Assembly (NCBI RefSeq): GCF_016907925.1
Contig: NZ_JAFBCZ010000038.1
Span: 1 to 53,982, forward strand
Length of the DNA: 53,982 bases
Direction of reading: 5' to 3'
DNA from: Herpetosiphon giganteus
GTDB taxonomy: Bacteria > Chloroflexota > Chloroflexia > Chloroflexales > Herpetosiphonaceae
Shown here: in pieces, positions 16,701 to 24,912 of the stretch
Position numbering within the stretch: position 1 is the stretch's first letter
Layout of the letters: each line of letters begins with the position of its first letter
Made by a program: the position numbers and the translations under genes
Notes under the pieces: generated by a model
Seen by the model: the letters and a program-made list of their open reading frames with translations, nothing else
Database searches by the model: none
What the model was told of the DNA's origin: nothing

Positions 16701-19416
16701 TGCCCAGCGCGGACGGCCATCAAACACTGAATGGACGTATGTGGCCCGTGATGGTCGGCGCTTCCCCGTCTTGCTGTCGATTACGGCGTTGCGTGACCGC
16801 CAAGGCGAAGTAACTGGCTACCTTAAAATCGCCAATGACATTAGCACGGCCAAGCAACAACAACAAGCCTTGCGTGATAGTGAAACCCGTTATCGCTCGC
16901 TGGCTGAATCATCACGCGATTTGGTCTTCATCTTCGACCGCGAAAATCGCTTGCAATATATCAACGATTTTGCGGCTGGGATTTTTGACAAGAAACCTGA
17001 TGACTTGGTTGGCTTGCTTGATGAGCAAATTTTCTTGCCATCAACGGTTGAAGCGCGCCGCGAAGATGCAGAAATTATTTTCAATACTGGTCAGAGCCTT
17101 ACTCGTGAGTCAATGTTTACCTTGAGTGGCGAGGAAACCTGGTTCGACTTCCAGTTGCTGCCAATTCTTGATGATCAAACCAACAGCCCAGATTTGATTA
17201 TGAGCGTTGGTCGTAACATTACCGACCGTAAGCGCGACGAACAAGAACGTGAACAAACCTTGCTCGAAATTGACCGCCAACGCCGAACGCTGCAAGGGAT
17301 TCTCGAAGCCTTGCCGGTGGGTGTAGTGGTCTATAACGCGCAGTTCGAAATGCAATTGCGCAATCAAAGCGCTGAATTAATTGTCGGGCAACCATTGGGT
17401 GACGTTGATTCCGAGCAGTTGGAATCGATTAGTGATGCCTATAAACTCTTCATTCCTGGGACGGATACCCCATTTGATCCCAACATGATTCCTGTGTTCC
17501 GCGCTTTGCAACATGGCGAGCGGGGCCAAGCTGAATTTGATATTCGTCACGCTGATGGTCGCAGCTTCACAGTGTTGGCCAGCGGTGCACCAGTATTCAA
17601 CAACGAAGGCCAAGTTATTAGCGGCATTGCCTTGCTGCAAGATATTACTGACCGCAAGCTGAACGAACAAGAACGTGAACGCTTGTTGCAAGCAACAATT
17701 GAACAAGAACGCTTGCTCACAGCGATTCTCGATAACATGCCGATTGGCGTGTACGTGGTCAATAACAAGGGTGTCAGCCAGTTGATCAACCGCTCGACGA
17801 TGGAAATCTTGGGCGTAGCTGGCCAGATGGGCGCTGCGGTCTTAGACCAAGCAGACTTGCCACGACCGAAGTTCTTGCATGAATCCACCGATAAAGAATT
17901 GGAAGTGCATGAAACTGGCTTGTTCAAAGCCCTAAGCAGCAAAAAGGTCACCCACGAGTTGGTTGATGTGATGCGCTTTGATGGCAGTCGGGTTTCTGTC
18001 GATTCAACCTCAGTGCCAATGTTCGACGAGAACCAACAATTGACCGGCGTGCTTTCGCTGATTCAAGATGTGACTGAACAACGCAACGCTCAGCGCGAGC
18101 GTGAACAACTGCTGACCCAAGTGGAATATCGCGCACTCGAACTCGAAACCGTGGCCCAGGTGAGTACCTCGGCGGCTGGTCTGTTGAATGTGGAAGAATT
18201 GCTGCAAACGGTGGTTGATCTGACCAAACATCGTTTCGGTCTCTACCACGCTCACATCTATTTGTACAACCCTGATGACCAACAATTTGAGTTGGCCTTC
18301 GGGGCTGGCGAAATTGGCCGCACCATGGTCAAGGAAGGGCGGACAATTCCACTAGATCGCGAGCAATCGCTGGTGGCGCAAGCTGGTCGGGCACGCCGCT
18401 CAATTATTGAAAATGATGTGCGTTCAAACCCAAGCTTCTTGCCGCACCCACTCTTGCCCGAAACCCGCGCTGAAATGGCTACGCCGCTGATCGCTGGCTC
18501 GATGCTCTTGGGTGTGCTCGATATTCAATCAGACAAAGACCACATCTTTACTGATGATGACCGCAAGATTCAAACAACCTTGGCCAGCCAAATTGCCATC
18601 GCCTTGCAAAATGCGCGCTTGTTCGTGGAGCAAACCGCCACAATGCAGCGCTTGCAAGAGCTTGACCAACTCAAATCGGCCTTCTTGGCCAATATGTCGC
18701 ACGAATTGCGCACACCGCTCAACTCGATCCTTGGCTTTACCGAGGTTATTCTCGAAGGCATCAACGGGCCAATCAACGACCTGATTCATAATGACTTGAG
18801 CATTATTCATCGTAACGGTCGCCACTTGCTCAACTTGATCAACGACATCTTGGATATGGCGAAGATCGAATCTGGCAAGCTGACCTTGTTCCGCGAAACC
18901 TTCGATGTGGTTGAAGTGTTGCATGAAGTTGCTAGCACGGTTGGGCCATTAGCCACCCAGAAACATCTGGAACTGAAGGTCGATATTGAACCGCAGCTCA
19001 AACTGCCAGTCTATGCTGACCGTTTCCGCATTCGCCAAGTATTATTGAACATCGTAGGCAATGCCTTGAAATTTACCGAGCAAGGTTCGGTGATAATAGG
19101 CATTGACACAACGCCAACGACCCGTATGATTAAAATCCAAGATACAGGCATCGGGATTCCGTTGGATAATCAAGACACGATTTTCATGGAATTCCATCAG
19201 GTTGACAATTCGACAACCCGTAAGGCGGGCGGTACGGGCTTAGGCTTACCAATCAGTCGCCACTTGGTAGAAATGCACGGCGGCAAACTTTCAATGGTCA
19301 GTACTGGCAATCCTGGTGAAGGCTCGCTCTTCACAATTGAATTGCCAATCAACGCCAGCGAAGATGAAGTTGATCCTAACGAAGCGCCAGCCAATCAGCC
19401 TATATCTGTAGAGTAA
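13783..19416 (+). CDS. Giant membrane sensor histidine kinase with LOV, PAS, GAF and Cache-like domains
   Basis: This 1877-residue kinase begins with about six membrane helices (about 18-180), then a further helix, a Cache-like extracytoplasmic region (about 210-500), another helix and a HAMP domain (526-585). Cytoplasmic sensors follow: GAF (about 600-755), a LOV-type PAS (770-885), four more PAS domains (890-1026, 1030-1153, 1165-1295, 1310-1436) and a second GAF (1460-1616). The LOV domain has the GKNCRFLQG flavin signature with adduct-forming Cys813, plus NYRKDGTLFWNELDINPV and FIGVQQDV. HisKA has His1640 in MSHELRTP, and HATPase shows DTGIGIP and GTGLGLP. There is no receiver. The next two genes carry receivers and are likely phosphorylation targets. 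Output is inferred. Confidence 0.92.
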   Translation: MASGISHSTLNNIRLKRILRFGIFTMIVGFIMAIPYGLEAVRVPSWQNYMSLISIVVATIGGLCATISARQGWLIAGAYSLIIAIAVATFPSQLFIAEFGFMLSILNVFFVLVISIQTLPERHIFPVILGIISLGVIATLLKTFLNIQEVRVSGNQEIYMPVMAIAAILILIFFVFREFGTLSIRNKILISFVLVTTLPIAVISFITLRSTRTSLTNQANSLILVNATNIANEIDDFVNRNINRVSALSRIPELSEYLLAAEQNTLVPDQDRDTRNLFRAVTTENNDTLSVALLNNRGIVLVDTVPTNVGVNDSGLSYYQNAIRTGQSIISPVTFGNDNLPSIYFSTPVRNPQSQEIIGVLRIRYSASIIQSLVARSNDRAGQNSFGVVLDEYGMRIAQGSELTLLYKIADSLQPDEIKRLQDERRLQNINASNLLVPYPALINAIKGVVLDPQSTGQVITIPSSVAEEQKPGDPDPEGNDIYAYTATKTVQWRILYHQSESTFLAPIRQSERSTTLIVLVLLVGISMIAVFAARILTTPIERLTAFVERFRAGDLSTRAPVTSQDEIGQLTTTFNSMSEQLAQTLQGLQQRTIALETSNEVSRRLSTILNPNQLVLEVVEQLKNTFNYYHAHIYLVDQQTNDFVMMGGTGQAGRTLLARNHRIPQGRGLVGRAASTKDVVLIPDVSKEAGWLANPLLPETKAEIAVPIMLGDEVLGVLDVQNAEVNSLTNDDATLLQSIAAQVAVGLENAQSFEEINRTQELLRIRERAITASNDGIVIVDPYQFDMPVVYVNPAFERITGYTPEDVLGKNCRFLQGDDSDQQGLRELRHAIREKRATRVLLRNYRKDGTLFWNELDINPVFDENGELINFIGVQQDVSERVEAQQALQESLGFQQTMLDSANYMIIATSLDGKITSFNRTAEQMLGYEAHEVIGQNLLDLANDPGEVEQFTNQLRKQTGMTLSNHDALVYDAQRGRPSNTEWTYVARDGRRFPVLLSITALRDRQGEVTGYLKIANDISTAKQQQQALRDSETRYRSLAESSRDLVFIFDRENRLQYINDFAAGIFDKKPDDLVGLLDEQIFLPSTVEARREDAEIIFNTGQSLTRESMFTLSGEETWFDFQLLPILDDQTNSPDLIMSVGRNITDRKRDEQEREQTLLEIDRQRRTLQGILEALPVGVVVYNAQFEMQLRNQSAELIVGQPLGDVDSEQLESISDAYKLFIPGTDTPFDPNMIPVFRALQHGERGQAEFDIRHADGRSFTVLASGAPVFNNEGQVISGIALLQDITDRKLNEQERERLLQATIEQERLLTAILDNMPIGVYVVNNKGVSQLINRSTMEILGVAGQMGAAVLDQADLPRPKFLHESTDKELEVHETGLFKALSSKKVTHELVDVMRFDGSRVSVDSTSVPMFDENQQLTGVLSLIQDVTEQRNAQREREQLLTQVEYRALELETVAQVSTSAAGLLNVEELLQTVVDLTKHRFGLYHAHIYLYNPDDQQFELAFGAGEIGRTMVKEGRTIPLDREQSLVAQAGRARRSIIENDVRSNPSFLPHPLLPETRAEMATPLIAGSMLLGVLDIQSDKDHIFTDDDRKIQTTLASQIAIALQNARLFVEQTATMQRLQELDQLKSAFLANMSHELRTPLNSILGFTEVILEGINGPINDLIHNDLSIIHRNGRHLLNLINDILDMAKIESGKLTLFRETFDVVEVLHEVASTVGPLATQKHLELKVDIEPQLKLPVYADRFRIRQVLLNIVGNALKFTEQGSVIIGIDTTPTTRMIKIQDTGIGIPLDNQDTIFMEFHQVDNSTTRKAGGTGLGLPISRHLVEMHGGKLSMVSTGNPGEGSLFTIELPINASEDEVDPNEAPANQPISVE

Positions 19417-19465
19417 TGGTTATGCGCATTGTGCCAAGGCATAAGCGCGTGGTGGTAAGGGCGTT

Positions 19466-21103
19466 ATGACAGATTTAGTTTGCCAAAACTGTGGCCATAT
19501 TCAGCCATACACCTTTCGTAGCTCGAATAGCTGTGCCCAATGCGCGAACGATTGGCTTGAAACTCATTACGATTATGCGAATTTTCGCGAGTTGGTGAAT
19601 AATCAACAACTGACTGGCCAGACGTTATGGCGCTATGCCAGCGTCTTGCCAGTGCCTGCGCCAAGCTCGCCAACCTATGTTGGCGGCACGCCCTTGGTGC
19701 ATGCCCAGCGCTTTGGCGGTTTGTTGGGCTTGCCCCGCTTGTATATCAAAGATGAGCGCTATAGTCCAACCAACTCGTTTAAAGATCGGCAGGCGGCGGT
19801 GGCGGTGGCGGCCTTGGTTGCCAACAACATTCGCGAATGCGTGATTGCCTCGACTGGTAATGCAGCGGTAGCTTATGCAGCGGCCTGTGCAGCAGCAGGA
19901 ATCAAGCTGTGGGTTTTTATGACCAGTGTTGTGCCAGAGGCCAAATTGCGCGAGGCGGCCTTGTTTGGGGCCGAGGTCATCAAAGTGAGTGGCAATTATG
20001 ATCAAACCAAGCAGATTGCCGCAGATTTTGCCCAAAACCGCAATATTATCTACGACCGTGGGGCCAATAGCATTCCTGCGCGCGAAGCCATGAAAACGAT
20101 TAGCTACGAGATTTGCGAGCAACTTGGCTGGCAAGCGCCCGATTGGTATATTCAGGCGGTGAGCGGCGGCCTAGGGCCGTTAGGCGTGTATCATGGCTTT
20201 GCAGAATTGCATGCCATGGGCTTGACCCAGCGGGTGCCGCAAACCGCCATTATTCAAGCTGATGGCTGCTCGCCGATGGTCCAAGCCTTTCATGCTGGCA
20301 AATCGGTGGCCGAAAAAGTTGTGCCAAACACCAGAATCGCGATTCTTTCGACTGGCGATCCAGGTAAAATTTATACCCGGCTCTGGCAGCGCATCCAAAC
20401 TTCGGGCGGCACGATGGAAGCAGTGACCGATGAGGAAGCGTTTAGTGCTATGCGCTTGTTGGCCCGTACCGAAGGCATTTCGGTCGAGCCAGCGACGGCG
20501 GTGGCATTTGCTGGCCTGCAAAAGATGGTCGCCCAAGGCCAAGTTAACCCAGAAGAACTAATTGTGGTAAATTGTACCGGACACACCTTTCCGGTCGATA
20601 AGCATGTGCTGAATGATCAATGGCACATCGATGTGCATGTGAGCGATACGCAGCAATCAGCACCCCAAGAAGGCTTGCTTGCGGCGCTTGAGCAATTGAA
20701 CGAAAAAGCAACAACGGTGTTGTTGATTGATGATAATCCTGACGATGCAGAATTGGTGCAACGAATCTTAGAGCGCCGCAAAGCCTATCGGGTCTATCGG
20801 GCTAACGATGGGGCTGATGGCGTGCGCCAAGCAATTGAGCGCTTGCCCGATGCAATCGTGATGGATTTAATGATGCCCAACATGGATGGGTTTCAGGTGA
20901 TGAGCACTTTGCGTCAGCACCCCAAGACCCGTGATATTCCGATTATTGTGGTGAGCGCTAAGGATATTACGCCCGATGAACGCCATCATTTAGCCACCCA
21001 TACCCGTGCTGTGTATCAAAAGGGCTCACTTTCACCGGTTGCCTTTGTCGAACAGGTTGTGAGTGTCATTGAACACAAAGAGCGTGATAGTGAGGACCAA
21101 TGA
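19466..21103 (+). CDS. PLP-dependent threonine-synthase-like enzyme fused to a response-regulator receiver
   Basis: This 545-residue protein joins two families. Residues 1-30 form a four-Cys zinc ribbon (C6, C9, C23, C26). Residues 50-395 are a fold-type II PLP enzyme close to threonine synthase, with Schiff-base Lys106 in SPTNSFKDR, phosphate-binding ASTGNAA, glycine loop SGGLGPLG and late VNCTGHTFPVD. Residues 418-540 are a CheY-like receiver with IDDNPDD, phospho-accepting Asp467 in VMDLMMP, VVSAKD and an atypical YQKGSL at the switch-Lys position. TAAGGG precedes the ATG. It is 49 bases after the giant kinase and overlaps the next receiver by four bases. Phosphorylation probably tunes the enzyme or its partners (inference). 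The reaction could be threonine synthesis or another PLP reaction. Confidence 0.9.
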   Translation: MTDLVCQNCGHIQPYTFRSSNSCAQCANDWLETHYDYANFRELVNNQQLTGQTLWRYASVLPVPAPSSPTYVGGTPLVHAQRFGGLLGLPRLYIKDERYSPTNSFKDRQAAVAVAALVANNIRECVIASTGNAAVAYAAACAAAGIKLWVFMTSVVPEAKLREAALFGAEVIKVSGNYDQTKQIAADFAQNRNIIYDRGANSIPAREAMKTISYEICEQLGWQAPDWYIQAVSGGLGPLGVYHGFAELHAMGLTQRVPQTAIIQADGCSPMVQAFHAGKSVAEKVVPNTRIAILSTGDPGKIYTRLWQRIQTSGGTMEAVTDEEAFSAMRLLARTEGISVEPATAVAFAGLQKMVAQGQVNPEELIVVNCTGHTFPVDKHVLNDQWHIDVHVSDTQQSAPQEGLLAALEQLNEKATTVLLIDDNPDDAELVQRILERRKAYRVYRANDGADGVRQAIERLPDAIVMDLMMPNMDGFQVMSTLRQHPKTRDIPIIVVSAKDITPDERHHLATHTRAVYQKGSLSPVAFVEQVVSVIEHKERDSEDQ

Positions 21104-21480
21104 GTACAACCGTTGTCTTATATATCGAAGATAACCCTGATAATATGTTGTTGGTGGAGCGTCTGTTAATTGCTCGTGGCTGCCAGATGGTCAAAGCGAT
21201 CAATGGCTCGACGGGGATTGAACTGGCGTTAGAACACACGCCCCACATTATTTTATTGGATATTAACTTGCCGGATATTGATGGCTATGAAGTGGCGCGC
21301 CGCTTGCGCGATAACCCCATAACCGCCACGATTCCGATTGTGGCCGTAACCGCCAACGCACTCAAGGGCGACGCTGAAAAGGCCTTGGCTGCTGGCTGTG
21401 ATGGCTATGTTTCCAAGCCAATCAACCTGCGCGATTTGTGGAACGCCATGTTGCAGTTTATTCAAGCGCCGTCGGCCTAA
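21100..21480 (+). CDS. Single-domain response regulator receiver
   Basis: A 126-residue CheY-like protein with IEDNPDN acidic pocket, Asp53-region motif IILLDINLPD, VTANAL (Thr) and YVSKPI (Lys). Its ATG overlaps the stop of the PLP-enzyme-receiver gene (ATGA), so translation is coupled. Together with the kinase two genes upstream it forms a phosphorelay set: one kinase without receiver and two receivers. The DIVK-like sequence of this receiver is typical of phospho-shuttle proteins. Function is inferred from context. Confidence 0.9.
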   Translation: MSTTVVLYIEDNPDNMLLVERLLIARGCQMVKAINGSTGIELALEHTPHIILLDINLPDIDGYEVARRLRDNPITATIPIVAVTANALKGDAEKALAAGCDGYVSKPINLRDLWNAMLQFIQAPSA

Positions 21481-21502
21481 ACCAAGCAGCGCTGAAACAA
21501 AA

Positions 21503-21534
21503 AAGCGGTAGTTGAATTGCTTCAACTACCGCTT
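21503..21534. terminator. Bidirectional intrinsic terminator
   Basis: A perfect 14-base stem, AAGCGGTAGTTGAA (21503-21516) and TTCAACTACCGCTT (21521-21534), has a 4-base loop. On the minus strand the stem is followed by a T run (complement of 21498-21504), so it best ends the leftward receiver gene. On the plus strand it closes the kinase operon with a weaker T-rich tail. Confidence 0.9.
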
Positions 21535-21558
21535 GTGTATTTAATTGACGCTTGGAAC

Positions 21559-21951
21559 TTAGCTATACCATGGCTTGGATTGATTGGAACCGGCGAGCCA
21601 AAGCTTGACCTTCTCCATTAATGACATAACGTCGAAGGGCTTGCTGACATAATCAGTCCAGTCGGGGGTCATCAATTGCTTGACTTCGCCAGGGCTGCAA
21701 CTCGCAGTTAACGCTACAATCGGGATATGAGCCAAGTGTGGGCTAGCTTTGACCGTCCGGCAGACTGTCCAGCCATCCATGCGTGGCAAATTCAAATCAA
21801 GCAATACAAGGTCTGGTTGGCTCTTTTGAATAGCTTCCAGGGCTTCGACCCCATCACGAGCCATCTCGGTTGTATAACCAGACCGTTGGAGCATTATTCC
21901 TAAAAGCTGACGGTTGTCAGGCATATCATCAACAACTAAGATGGTTGGCAT
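21559..21951 (-). CDS. Single-domain response regulator receiver
   Basis: A 130-residue CheY-like receiver starting MPTILVVDDMPDN, with the phospho-accepting Asp in LVLLDLNLPRMDG, VALTAS and YVSKPF. AGGAG eight bases before the ATG at 21951 decides the start over the in-frame ATG at 21996. It is convergent with the kinase/PLP-receiver operon and shares its terminator. It may be another partner of the same kinase or of an unlinked one. Confidence 0.9.
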   Translation of the reverse strand: MPTILVVDDMPDNRQLLGIMLQRSGYTTEMARDGVEALEAIQKSQPDLVLLDLNLPRMDGWTVCRTVKASPHLAHIPIVALTASCSPGEVKQLMTPDWTDYVSKPFDVMSLMEKVKLWLAGSNQSKPWYS

Positions 21952-22296
21952 ATGGGTATCTCCTAAAATTGTACCTTCTGATCTGCTCGTATCCAAATGT
22001 ACTGTAGCAAACGAACCTTACTAGCTAATTTACAGTAGGACTCGTGGGCGATTGCAGGGTTTGTTATGGAATGCTTGCGCCAAAGACGTGGATTAATAAG
22101 TGACGGTTGTTTAATTAGTAAAAGTATATGCAATTTTTTGCATACATGCCATGGTTCAATGGTCCGTAGCCGCTGTGGAAGGAAAGGGCTAGTTTTGCGG
22201 CTTGTGATCTCACTCGAGAGGGTGACATAGCGCTTGAAGGATGTTGGTGCGGTGGGTTGGGCGATGGCCTAGGCTCGATTAGCAAGATTGGGATAT
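21952..22296. other. Intergenic region without recognised gene
   Basis: About 350 bases hold no convincing ORF. A hairpin-forming sequence TATGCAA (22127-22133) - TTTT - TTGCATA (22138-22144) is visible and AT-rich DNA surrounds it. The promoter of the leftward receiver probably lies at the left edge. No repeats of the heptad type are present here. Confidence 0.6.
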
Positions 22297-22325
22297 TTGC
22301 CAATCATCAGGCTGCCTGATATACT
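22297..22325 (+). promoter_or_regulatory. Promoter of nucleotidyltransferase operon
   Basis: TTGCCA (22297-22302), a 17-base spacer and TATACT (22320-22325), with TG two bases before the -10 box, form a good housekeeping promoter. The predicted leader to the start codon is about 147 bases and contains a GCAGC-AA-GCTGC hairpin near 22367-22378, which may affect translation. No known riboswitch was recognised. Confidence 0.6.
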
Positions 22326-22478
22326 CAATGCGTCCTCAGTGTACCGTGGGTTTGTACTCCACGCGGCAGCAAGCTGCGTGCATGCATTCCAAAACAAACG
22401 CTAAATTCTGCAAATCAATGAAAGGGAGTACGGTTGGCTAGCAGCGTTTAACGCCTGCTGATCACCGTAAAATGCAGT

Positions 22479-23468
22479 ATGAATGTAATTATTCCTACCG
22501 CTGGTCTTGGAACCCGCCTGCGACCACATACACATACCCGTCCAAAGCCGTTGGTTCCCGTGGCGGGCAAGGCCGTGATTGGCCACTTGCTCGACAAACT
22601 CAAAGTTCTACCAATCGATGACGTGGTGTTTATTACCGGGTATTTGGGTACACAAATTGAGGAATATGTTCGCAAGAACTATAACTTCAAGAGCCATTTT
22701 GTTGAGCAAACTGAGCTTAAAGGCCAAGCCCATGCGATTGCCTTGGCCCAAGATATGGTTTCTGGCCCAACTCTGATTTTGTTTGTTGATACGATTTTTG
22801 AAGCAAACCTGAATGTTTTGAACCAAACCGACGCAGACGGCGTGATCTATGTAAGCGAAGTTGATGATCCTTCTCGGTTCGGGGTGGCATTGCTCGAAGA
22901 TGGGGTAATTACCAAGCTGGTGGAAAAACCAAGCACCCCTGTTTCCAACTTGGCTTTGATTGGCGCATACTATGTGCGTGAAGTAAAAGACCTGTTTGCA
23001 GCAATCGATGTCTTGATTGAAAAGAACATTCAAACCAAAGGTGAGTTTTATCTGGCCGATGCCTTGCAATTGATGATTAGCAATGGCACCAAATTCAGCG
23101 CTGAAACTGCGACCATGTGGGAAGATTGTGGCACGGCTCCCGCCTTGTTGCGTACCAATCGCTATTTGCTGCAACATGAAACTGGCAATGTTGAACAACG
23201 CGACGGCGCGATTATCGTTCCACCAGTGTTCATCGGCGAACATGTGGAGATTAGCAACTCGATTATTGGGCCGTTTGTCTCGATTGCCGACCATAGCGTG
23301 ATTGTCGATTCGATTGTCCGCGATTCGATTATCAACCAAGGAGCCACCATTCAATCATCAACCTTAGAAGGCTCACTCATCGGTGAAGGCGCGCATATCA
23401 GAGGCGAATTCCAACACCTGAACGTCGGCGATTCATCAGTGATTACATTTGGTAGTACGATTCAGTAA
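22479..23468 (+). CDS. Sugar-phosphate nucleotidyltransferase
   Basis: A 329-residue enzyme of the glucose-1-phosphate thymidylyl-/uridylyl- or mannose-1-phosphate guanylyltransferase type, making NDP-sugars for glycan synthesis. The N-terminal catalytic loop IIPTAGLGTRLRPHT (residues 4-18) with RPKPLVPVAGK is intact. Asp in FVDTIF coordinates metal. After about residue 235 a left-handed beta-helix with hexapeptide-type repeats follows (IIGPFVSIADHSVIVDSIV in part). No clear ribosome site precedes the ATG. The next gene begins directly after its stop. Nucleotide and sugar specificity cannot be read off. Confidence 0.88.
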   Translation: MNVIIPTAGLGTRLRPHTHTRPKPLVPVAGKAVIGHLLDKLKVLPIDDVVFITGYLGTQIEEYVRKNYNFKSHFVEQTELKGQAHAIALAQDMVSGPTLILFVDTIFEANLNVLNQTDADGVIYVSEVDDPSRFGVALLEDGVITKLVEKPSTPVSNLALIGAYYVREVKDLFAAIDVLIEKNIQTKGEFYLADALQLMISNGTKFSAETATMWEDCGTAPALLRTNRYLLQHETGNVEQRDGAIIVPPVFIGEHVEISNSIIGPFVSIADHSVIVDSIVRDSIINQGATIQSSTLEGSLIGEGAHIRGEFQHLNVGDSSVITFGSTIQ

Positions 23469-24557
23469 ATGCATGATCAATCAGGGGACTGGATGTCCCC
23501 ACCAACCAGCTTGCAGCGTGGCACCGGCTTTCACCATCTTATCGCCGACGAACATCGGTTGATAGCACAGGTGTTGACCTATTGTCATGCCGCCGGATAT
23601 GCGATTCCGCCCTTGTTGGTGATTGATTATCTGATTGCAATCAAGACTAGCCCCTTTGTCTTGTTGTTTGGGCCAAGCGGGCAGGGCAAAACTGAACTGG
23701 CCCGCTTGTTTGCCCAGGCTTTGGTGCTGCCCTTTGATGATCAATATACCTATGTGAATCTTGGCAGCAGCCTGCAAGCGAGCGAAATACAAGATCGGTT
23801 TGGGTGGATGAAGTTTGTCGAGACATTGGAGAATGCTGCTGCGCCAGCCAACGCTGGCCGATTGTTCTTCCTCTGTCTCGATAACCTACGGCCTCACGAT
23901 ATTTATACCTACTTTGCGAATGTGAGTCGTGATCCTGATGGGATTACCCGTTTGGTGATGCGCGGCTACCCGCCGCATAAATGGCCAGCCTTGCCGAGTA
24001 ATGTAATTATTACTGGCACGCTGGATGCTGAACATCCAGTTGATCGCGATCAAAGCTCATTGTTGGCCCAAATTAACTGTGTCTATATGCAGCCACAATG
24101 GTTGCAAAGCAACATTCGCACAGTTAAACGCCAACAACGGATGGCTCCGGTGGGCATGCAACGCTTGTTGCTTGATCAACAGTATCGCAGTGATGAGGCA
24201 GCAAGTGATCGCTTACATACGCTGCTTGGGCCGCATCTCGATGATATTTTGCAGCCACCAAGCGAATTGATGGCGATTCTGTGGCAAAGCAATTTGACCT
24301 ATACCCAGACTTGGCGCAGTACCATGTTGCGGGCTGTGGCAAATAGCTTTACCATAGAGGGACACGGATTATTCATTCCATATGATGTGCTTAACAACGC
24401 CCAGTTTGCCTATTCATTTGTGATGGCACGCCAGTTGTTGTTAAGGCTGTGGGGGCAACCGCAACATAGCGCCGCAATTGAGGCCTTGTTGCATCGTCAA
24501 CTTGCCCAACTACCAAGCACCACCTTGGTAGGCCTAACCGACTCTTTGCTCTATTAG
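23469..24557 (+). CDS. McrB/MoxR-like AAA ATPase
   Basis: A 362-residue ATPase. Walker A is GPSGQGKT (about residues 69-76), Walker B FFLCLDNL (about 137), and the sensor-1 strand VIITGTLD resembles the GTMN segment of McrB-type AAA+ ATPases. There is no nuclease or methylase partner nearby, so it is not a normal McrBC system. Its ATG follows the nucleotidyltransferase stop with no gap, indicating one operon. A later ATG at 23493, behind a GGGG run, is an alternative start. Function unknown; perhaps a remodelling ATPase for surface glycan or envelope assembly (speculative). Confidence 0.75.
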   Translation: MHDQSGDWMSPPTSLQRGTGFHHLIADEHRLIAQVLTYCHAAGYAIPPLLVIDYLIAIKTSPFVLLFGPSGQGKTELARLFAQALVLPFDDQYTYVNLGSSLQASEIQDRFGWMKFVETLENAAAPANAGRLFFLCLDNLRPHDIYTYFANVSRDPDGITRLVMRGYPPHKWPALPSNVIITGTLDAEHPVDRDQSSLLAQINCVYMQPQWLQSNIRTVKRQQRMAPVGMQRLLLDQQYRSDEAASDRLHTLLGPHLDDILQPPSELMAILWQSNLTYTQTWRSTMLRAVANSFTIEGHGLFIPYDVLNNAQFAYSFVMARQLLLRLWGQPQHSAAIEALLHRQLAQLPSTTLVGLTDSLLY

Positions 24558-24572
24558 GCTAGGAAGCTACGT

Positions 24573-24812
24573 ATGCCAGTTCACAACGATCTTGATGATA
24601 CTACCGTGGACATGCTCTTTCGTGATGCATTGCAGCAAGAATTAACGCATGCAGCACCAAAAGTCAGCTTACTTCAACGACTTAAATCGACCCCAAGTTA
24701 TGAGCGTCGCGTGCGCGGTGGCGGGCCTGGTGGCCAACCATGCTCAAGCTTTTACTTGCTATTTTATGTGATGAATTCATCACGTGCATCATGGAGCATT
24801 TTGCCAGCCTAG
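24573..24812 (+). CDS. Small hypothetical protein
   Basis: A 79-residue protein starting MPVHNDLDDTTVDML. The first 45 residues are helical and charged. The rest turns glycine-rich then hydrophobic (SSFYLLFYVM). AGGA seven bases before the ATG and the 15-base gap after the AAA gene support a real coding sequence in the same operon. Its 3' part contains a perfect 16-base palindrome (24768-24783), which could be an operator or hairpin. No family was recognised. Confidence 0.55.
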   Translation: MPVHNDLDDTTVDMLFRDALQQELTHAAPKVSLLQRLKSTPSYERRVRGGGPGGQPCSSFYLLFYVMNSSRASWSILPA

Positions 24813-24912
24813 GCTGTGTTTGCCAAACCTATTGAAAGGGGGTGATGGGTGACACATCAGGGATTATCGTTGTGTTGGTTTTCGTACTCGTTGAATTAAG
24901 GAGATAGCCTTC

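Noticed and set aside
18529-18924. Reading frames antisense to the giant kinase
   Set aside because: They are shadows of a continuous, domain-rich coding sequence.
22326-22478. Riboswitch in the nucleotidyltransferase leader
   Set aside because: Only a single short hairpin is visible and no known aptamer consensus was recognised.
23469-24557. McrBC restriction system
   Set aside because: There is no McrC or endonuclease gene next to the ATPase and no DNA-binding N-terminal domain was recognised.
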